This document shows positions 57,047-64,000 of a DNA stretch of 64,000 nt, one piece after another. The DNA is taken from contig OY776124.1 in assembly GCA_963675135.1 (NCBI GenBank), positions 10,740,677 to 10,804,676 of the forward strand, read 5' to 3'. Under the pieces are notes generated by a model that saw only the letters and a program-made list of their open reading frames with translations, ran no database searches and was not told the origin of the DNA. The position numbers and the translations under genes are program-made. The DNA is from Galeopsis tetrahit (Eukaryota > Streptophyta > Magnoliopsida > Lamiales > Lamiaceae). How positions within the stretch are numbered: the stretch's first letter is position 1; each line of letters opens with the position of its first letter.

Positions 57047-57294
57047 TTTAAAGATGGGGTTTTCTTAGGATAGTCGCCTGGACTATTAATAGTTCGAATG
57101 TCAAATTTCATCGCTCTGTGTCTCGCTCTGTGTCGCCCTAACTTGATACCTGTCGACTTTTTTTAATATTTTAAAATAATTATTTAAATTTTATTTTATT
57201 ATTTACTATTTTATCCTTTATTAAAATTAATAATAATATTATTTAAATTAAACCATACATAAAATTAGATTTTTTTAACAGAATTAAATTATTA

Positions 57295-57930
57295 TTTTAT
57301 TTATATTTTATCTAAACTTGCTCATTTAATTAGTTCACTTTATCTACACCCGTTCATTTTATGAGTTCACCCCAAATCATTTTTAACTATGGTTATCTGA
57401 TTGCTCATTTTATAAGTTCACCATAAAATTATTTTTTACCACAATTATCTGTACATGCTCAATTTATAAGTTCACCCCAAAAGATTTTTTTTTTTAAATA
57501 ATTACATTTTAAGGACTATATTATCCTTTTATTATTTTACACAAAATATAATAAAATCAACCTTAATTTGTAGGGTGATACTCGGCTACATGCAAGATAC
57601 CGGAACACACCAATTTTAATTTTTTATTTATATTTTATCTACACCCACTCATTTAATGAGTTCACCCAAAAATCATTTTTTTACTACGGTTATCTGCACC
57701 CGTTCATTTTATAAGTTCACCCCCAAATAATTTTTTTATCACAATTATGTGCACCCTCTCATTTTATGAGTTCACCCCTAAATTATTATTTTTTACCACA
57801 TTTATCTACACCCCTTATTTATGAGTTCACCCCAAAATATTTTTTAAAAAATAATTACATTTAAAAGACTATATTATCCTTTTATTAATTTACACAAAAT
57901 ATAATAAAATCAACCTTAATTTGTATATTT
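57295..57930. repeat. Two-level tandem repeat
   Basis: A short unit of about 62 bases (GAGTTCACCCCAAAATCATT, then CTGCACCCGCTCATTTTA) recurs about eight times. The series, with the trailer AATTACATTTTAAGGACTAT, is duplicated as a larger block (about 57298-57570 and 57625-57925). Confidence 0.8.
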
Positions 57931-58469
57931 ACAATCCGTAGTCGAGTCATTACCGAGTTACCGTCGATTTACCATCAAGTCGCCCATATTTTTAGAAAAA
58001 AATCGTAAAACATAATTTAAAAAAAAAAAACTATCGAAATTAGGCACAAATCTTGATTTTTTTTTTCTAAGTTTTCTTCCCATTCCTCTTTTTCTCCCAT
58101 TTCCAGTTTTTATTCCAAACTTTTAATTTCTTCGTTTTTTTCCTTTTACTTTTGTTTCATTTTCCATTTTTTCATGTGTATTTTTTTAAATTTTAATACA
58201 AAATAATATTATAGGTATGATTTTATTATAGTCGGTAATACAATAAGTAATAACGAGTAATACCATTAACAGTAATTAGTACGAATAAACACTTATCTTA
58301 TTCAAAGTGAGATAGTCTCATGGCGACACTGTTCATAAATTAGTAGGAATAAACACTTATTTTTTCCAAAGTGTTAAAACGTCATTCTCAAACTATGTTT
58401 TGAAAAGCAGAATTTTGGTGAAATCAGAATAAAAAAACTTTAGGAAATGTGAATGGAACTATAGGAAAA

Positions 58470-58850
58470 CGTCATGCTCAGACCATCGATTAGTTCTAAA
58501 AAATATGTGTCCATATAATGTTGTTTACGAACATTGATCTAAAGTCCGATTTGTATAATGTAACTAGATTGATTGTTATCAGACTTGAAAATTACATTAT
58601 TGAGGACACATTTTTATTTTGGAAGGAATGTTGGTAGTAAAGTTTTTATTCTGAGAATAATATTGAGTGTTTCGATGACACGGCTCCCATAAAGTTTTGA
58701 ATAAGATAATTTCTTATTGTATTGTCTTTTGCAATGACGATAAATAAAAGTTGCAGCCTCAAGAGTTAAGAGTGGATTAAAAAATATTTACCTAGATTCA
58801 AATGAATAACAAATTTATACTATGGAGTACATGTTTCAAATATTTTTTTA
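58470..58850 (+). pseudogene. Relic of Helitron PIF1-like helicase C-terminus
   Basis: Reading across several frames, the stretch matches the helicase at 16750-16370 (minus): ATGTAACTAGATTGATTGTT corresponds to the NGTRLIVTRL region, GGAAGGAATGTTGGTAGTAA to GRNVGTKVF, TATTGTCTTTTGCAATGACG to LSFAMTINK, and AGAGTTAAGAGTGGATTAAA to RVKSKSGLK. The stretch between the INK and AASR blocks is deleted. Long dead. Confidence 0.7.
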
Positions 58851-60087
58851 ATTGACAAATTAAACTTAAAATATATTATAAATTTATTTGAATTCCTTAC
58901 GGGCACTAACAATGTTAGCCCATTTTATTAAAAGTGGAGAATGTTTTGGGCTAGCATTTAGTTAAAAGTGGGCAGCCCATTTGTTTTATCAAAGAAAAGA
59001 ACAAAATTGACCAGCCCATTTCTTTTCTTGAATTGTGCGTGAGCAATAACAAATGTTAAAAAAAAAATATAACAGAATGTTCTTTCAACAATTACAACTA
59101 AAAAATACATCAATTTTTCAAAATAATCTCATCTTCATGTTGAACCCCTAAAATATTATAAAATATGCTGAAATTTTATAATGAATGAACAAAAAATTCC
59201 TCAAAATTATTCCACACCATTGATGTCTTTTGCCTTTTCTTTTTAATGACAAAACCATTGTCATTTTTATCTTAGGTATTATTAGATGTTGTATCATCAT
59301 TCTCATGTTGAGAAGATATATCTACAAAATATACATTAAAAATAAAATTAATAAATGTCAGAATTTTACTAAATTCATAAGTAAAATTCATAAATTTCAA
59401 ATAAATCTCATAAATCAATAACCATATATAGAAATCATACAAATTTTATATGAATGACAATTGAGATTTGAGAATGTGATTGTTCAGAAAAAACAGAGTA
59501 TTAAAGAAACACAGAAAAAAAAATCAAAAGTTGAATCAGAGGAATGCTCAATATCACATAAAAAAAAAAAACTAGTAATAGATTATCAACAATTTGAGAA
59601 TACTTAGGCGTACTAATAATACTTATGATTCGTCTAAGAATGAACAAAAAATAAAAAATATAAATATAAATCACATTTATGAACGTGTTTGTGGAATTGG
59701 AATTGAATTTTGTAGATTTTCTCTTGATTTTACGCTAAGCGCACAATAGGAAGTTCTGTTTCTGAAGAAAAAATTCATCTATAGGCATAGTTGTCCCAGT
59801 TTTGTGATCTCGGATAATTTCCACTGTCCAAGTCAATATGCAATGAGAAACGGTGGAACAAAATCAACATAATATAAATGAAAAGATAAAATTAAATAGC
59901 GACTCCATTCTAACCGTTTGTACACCTCCAAAAACTATGATTGAGCAGTAAAAAATAAATGTAAAAGGTAGTAGAAAATTTTAGGGTTGTACTCCCATGT
60001 AATTGGGACATGCATGTAACTGGATCCATATTTTAATATGGATCCTCCAGGTAAAACGGAATTAATACACGGAATATGAAGATTTTT

Positions 60088-60165
60088 ACATCTGATGAGT
60101 ATAGTCTAGTGGTAGCTGTTAACGCACATTGCACAAGGTCAGAAGATCGAATCTTTTATGCGTTT
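60088..60165 (+). other. tRNA-like stretch, possible SINE relic
   Basis: TATAGTCTAGTGGTAGC resembles an A box and AGAAGATCGAATCTTTT a B box at suitable spacing. No duplication or cloverleaf was verified, and no poly(A) follows. Confidence 0.35.
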
Positions 60166-60589
60166 TTATTTCTTATTTATTTCATCGATCTTCTTTTTTA
60201 TTTTTTATTTCTTATTTATTTTCCCCCATTTTCTTCTTATTATTTCTTATTTATTTTCCTTTCCAAAATAAGACTCTTAAAAAATAATATTAATTGATTA
60301 TATTTTATGTATAAAAGGTTTATGTATAAAAGGTTACAATAAATTAAAATGATCTTTTATATGTATCTTATTTATTTTTCCCCAATTTTCTTCTTTTTTC
60401 ATCGATCTTCTTTTCTTTTTTCTTTTTTTTTTTTTTACGTATTTGAACTAAATATGTACATTCCATCTAGACCTCCATTTCTTAAATTCATTTAGATCTA
60501 TTATAGTTTGTTATTAACATTATTTTTAGTTTAAAGTTTTATGATATGAGTTGACAAGTGTTATAATATAAGTATACGTTGAAAAAGTA

Positions 60590-60860
60590 TATAGTATGTA
60601 TTCATATACAATATAGTATTAGTTCATATATAGTATAGTAATAGTTCATATATATATTATAATATTAGTTCATGTGGAGCGTTCATATGCATGTATAAGA
60701 TCTTATATTTTCCGATTTTAAAGTACAATATGATATGCTACAAGCTCTAGACTCAAAAAATATATAGTATTAGTTTACACGAGGTATAGTATTAATTCAT
60801 ATATAATATAATATTAGTTCCTTTATAGTGTAGTATTAGTTCGTATATTTATTTCCAGTC
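60590..60860. repeat. Degenerate TAGTATTAGTTCATATA repeats
   Basis: About eight loose copies of ATAGTATTAGTTCATATA. Non-coding. Confidence 0.65.
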
Positions 60861-63130
60861 ATAATCCTAACTATTGAAACTTTAAAATATATCTTTCTTT
60901 TTTACAATCGAAAGTAAATGATCATAAACAAGAAAATAAATTTACAAAAGTCATCATTAACATGGACATTGTATCACCCATTGTTTGTCACTCATATACC
61001 ACCTAGAAAAAAACAGTTCTAACTAATATGTACATCTAATGCCAAATAACTGCATTTCACACACTGTTTGACTTATTGCCCACAAACTTAAACTAGCATA
61101 GAGAATAATGAAGAAATAGTTAAGTGTAGACGTACACATACACCAAGTTACCAATTACTGAGAAGATAAATGGCATTTTTAGCAGCATTAAATCAAAAAC
61201 ATACACTAAACACTAAAGATAATGAACAAAATATGATTTTGGAGATCTTGTAGCTACAAGCACAACAACAAACATTAATCTTAGCAAACAATAAGAATTA
61301 ACTTGTGCCTGTGATCCAACGGAAGATATATTCCAAGCACCATCATAAAGCATTTAAACAATCAAACAATAAAGAAGAGTAAATACAAAATACTGCTTCA
61401 TTGCATTGGGGATAAGAAGTAAGAACCCAATTATTGATTCAAATTCGCTACCGAACACAGCAACAAGGAAAACATGAGTAATGTATTTAAACTTCAACAC
61501 ATCATTAAAAATGTCTCAAAGAAACACATCCAAACAACAAAATCAGAAACTTCAAATACCACCAGCAGGACAAGGTGAATAATAGATTCCTTCTAGATAT
61601 TGTAATCAACAAAGATCAACCTTGAACAAGCTATAGTGAACTAAAAGAAATTATTACACGTGTAAGTAATGCTATAGTGTATGTGAAGTGTGAACTAATA
61701 ATATATTGTTGGCCCCAATAACAAAAGAATAATAAATAATAAATGTTGATATAATTGAACAAGCTAGATAGAGTCAAATTGTACAGAATGTCAACGAATA
61801 CTATAGTGTTTTTGAACTAATACTATTGCTTAAGAGAACTTATACCATTGCTTGTAAGAACTAATACGATTAACATAACATTGTAGAGAATATTCAATTG
61901 AGACAATAGAGTAAAATCTTGTTAAACTATTTAAATGAATGGTGTAATTAATTACATTGTCTTACTATGTTAGAGATGAAGTTGTTCTTCCTCATCCTAC
62001 TATTCCATTTAATTTTCTTTTAAATAAAGCTTGAAATTGCACCAAAACAACTACCATACTCCTAATGACAAAAGTAGTAGTATTAAATCCATTGAAAAGA
62101 AGCAGATATTCAAACTATACTATATACTGCACAATCCCACATTTAAACCCAATTCAATGTTAATTAGAAATACATATGAAACTTAAAACAACCTGAAATC
62201 GCATCTACTTGGAGTGGATGCAGTCCTGCAACAGCTCTAGTATGCATAACTTCTATAGAATGCCGCATTTCAAGTCACAAACATGAAGAAGTAAACAATT
62301 CTTCTAAATTGCAACACTCGTTCCTATTTTTATTATATCAATGAGATACAAAATTTGACATGTAAAACTATGTAAGTACTGCAATAGAAAACTTGAACAT
62401 AAATACAATACTTTTTGCTTTGCAGCAGACAATCTTGCCGAGATTTTCATTGAATTGAAACTAATTAAGATACAATGACATTCAGCATAAGCATAAGCAC
62501 AAGCATTCTAACTAGATCAATCCTACATAAGTTTTTGAACAAATAAATGATTCCACTCAAATCAACCATACAAAACTATGTAAAATAATTACTAACTTAA
62601 AATAAATAAAAGTTAAATGAACAGTGAAAGCACAATGTTTTTACTTCAGAGCACCAAATTAGAAGCATAAAAGATGGATATACCCAAAGAAAGCAATAAA
62701 TCTAATAATACCTTCTTCTCTATAGGGAAGTTGTGAATCTCAATGTATAAAACGCATCTTGTAGCCTTTCTGTTGTTGGTGATTGAGGAATTGATCAGAA
62801 AGCGAGCTTATGTAAACTAGCGGTAACAACATTGATAGGGTTCTTCTGAATGTGGTTGAGCGTCGTGAGGATGACGGCAGTGGTTTTGCGGCTACAAAAC
62901 CAAGTACTGTATCAATCTCAAGGTTGTTTTTCGATCCTTCTCTGTGACGAACAAGATTGAGCCACGTTTTGAGAAGTACAATAATAATAATTCGACGGCG
63001 GTAGCAACATTGAAAATTGATTAGAAGCAATAAGTGTGAGAAGGGGGAGAAACAGCCGCAAATGGATAGAGATGGAGAAGGAGAGTAGATAATGTGAACC
63101 CATAAACAAAAGGAAATGGAAAAAAGAAAT
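60861..63130. other. Interior of large MULE-type element, no gene recognised
   Basis: AT-rich. Several short minus-strand frames (62740-63030, 62918-63160) overlap; none shows a known domain. Mild strand asymmetry (A-rich plus strand) could reflect introns of a captured gene read on the minus strand, but no splice chain could be built. Confidence 0.4.
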
Positions 63131-63248
63131 AGTTGGGTAGGGTCGGTCCATTTGATCCATATTTTTAAAAGTGGACCCAGTTACATATATGTAACTGGTA
63201 CATATAAGTATGTGCCAATTTTTAATGTCAAATTAATATTTTGAATAC

Positions 63249-63520
63249 TTTTGTATAAAAAATTCAACTAAATTAATAATTTAACCTAAAATTCAATCCA
63301 TTCAAATATCTATCTTAAACCCTAGATTTACCAAAACTAATTTGAGTAGAAAATATAGAATTGTTCATACCTGTAGCTCTTCTTCAATGAAATTTTCAAA
63401 TAAAAGAAGAAAACAAGAGAACCGTATGTGCCGCCTAAGTACTGAATTCGAAACAGAAATTTGTATAAAAAATTTAACTAAATTAATAATTTAACCTAAA
63501 ATTCAATTCATTCAAATAAA
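63249..63520. repeat. Direct repeat of about 58 bp
   Basis: TATAAAAAATTCAACTAAAT through CCATTCAAATA at 63252-63307 recurs at 63463-63518 with three differences. Confidence 0.8.
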
Positions 63521-64000
63521 AAAAGATAATTTATTGTTTATTATGATTATTAATGATATGAGAATTAAAATATAAATTATATATTATCAATTAATTTTTT
63601 TATTAATCATGTGAGGATAAATTTGTAATTTTATAATTATATATTTAAAATTATTAAATTTAATTTAAAAGTGTGATAGGGCGACAAAAAACTATAATAA
63701 GTGCAATGCAAGGCGATGAATTCTGCAACGCCAAATGCATCAGGTAGCAGGTCATCAAATATAAGTCATTAGATTTCACATTTGATGGCTCAAATTACTG
63801 GACTGTTGATAGTTCAGGCGACACTGGACTGTCCTTAGGAGGCCCCTTTAAAGATTAGAATAAAAACTGTTCTTTTATTCTTACTTTATTTATTTATTTT
63901 TTAAAATATACAAAAGTCATGAATCATCATTTCAGTTAAATTTATTTTATTTGATTGAATTTTTTGGAATCATATTATCCCCACTGAGTACGCGAGGTAA

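Larger units (their letters stand above)
59991..63215. repeat. Nested inverted repeat, possible 3.2-kb element
   Basis: CATGTAACTGGATCCATATT at about 60013-60033 matches, inverted, TATGTAACTGGGTCC at about 63176-63200, with similarity of about 75% over 60 bases. I found no exact target duplication, so element status is uncertain. Confidence 0.4.
57056..63846. mobile_element. Large MULE-type element, 6.8 kb, no transposase found
   Basis: Ends GGGGTTTTCTTAGGATAGT and, inverted, GGGGCCTCCTAAGGACAGT, both followed by CGCCTGRACTAT; TIR similarity extends about 100 bases with gaps. Perfect 9-bp duplications TTTAAAGAT (57047-57055 and 63847-63855). The interior holds tandem repeats, a Helitron helicase relic, a tRNA-like stretch and a nested inverted repeat; no MURA-like transposase is recognised. 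The right side (62740-63160, minus) reads like a plant 5' leader but gives no known protein. Confidence 0.72.

Noticed and set aside
60076..60297. Functional tRNA gene
   Set aside because: A- and B-box-like motifs are present but no convincing acceptor stem or anticodon arm could be drawn.
62740..63160. Overlapping minus-strand ORFs as a gene in the large MULE
   Set aside because: No domain, no splice chain and overlapping alternative frames; treated as possible leader sequence only.

Overview
The window is nuclear DNA of a flowering plant, very probably a eudicot: AT-rich intergenic sequence, Ty1-copia, Helitron, hAT, MULE, MITE and SINE elements, GT-AG introns, and a nuclear copy of plant mitochondrial SSU rRNA. 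I see no convincing intact host gene. The one complete non-retroviral gene I can model is a four-exon hAT transposase. Nearly everything else is nested mobile DNA, and the layout can be read from target-site duplications (TSDs).

Layout. 1-9444: minus-strand copia element of Sirevirus (SIRE) type; its 3' LTR lies outside the window and its third, envelope-position ORF runs off the left edge. 9445-10011: AT-rich tandem repeat. 10012-27507: a rearranged nest. An autonomous-type Helitron (Rep/PIF1 helicase) took a Tnt1/Tork-like copia (TSD ACAAG). The copia 5' LTR took a 4.18-kb hAT (TSD GTTGAAGG) and the Helitron took a 0.67-kb non-autonomous hAT (TSD CTTGTATC). A MULE (TSD AATAAAATA) sat downstream. 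An inversion of about 13.5 kb, with one break in the copia reverse transcriptase and one in the MULE, flipped the block from about 13141 to 26605, so each element is now in two pieces. 27517-31000: a foldback, a MITE and a 1.26-kb MULE. 31025-31249: a small unassigned ORF. About 32056-36913: a Helitron-like composite with two copies of a subtilase-propeptide fragment flanking a mitochondrial rrn18 fragment, ending in a hairpin plus CTAG. 37066-42256: a MITE, two related MULEs (TSDs CCATATTAA and TTTTAAATG) and gypsy-like LTR remnants. 42257-53030: a complete Sirevirus-type copia, TSD AATGC, with nearly identical LTRs and an envelope-position ORF. 53070-54275: 3' part of another copia. 54276-57046: SINE, hAT MITE, otherwise unannotated. 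57056-63846: 6.8-kb MULE-type element (TSD TTTAAAGAT) containing a Helitron helicase relic.

How the parts relate: the elements do not form a pathway. What they give is an order of events: Helitron, then copia, then hAT, and a later inversion. The most unusual points are the TSD-proven inversion, the six extra bases outside the copia 5' LTR that match its polypurine-tract junction, the intact hAT gene, the mitochondrial-rRNA/subtilase composite, and third ORFs in two copia elements. Family names come from motif recognition by eye; no database search was run. Intervals not described hold AT-rich sequence in which I see no gene.
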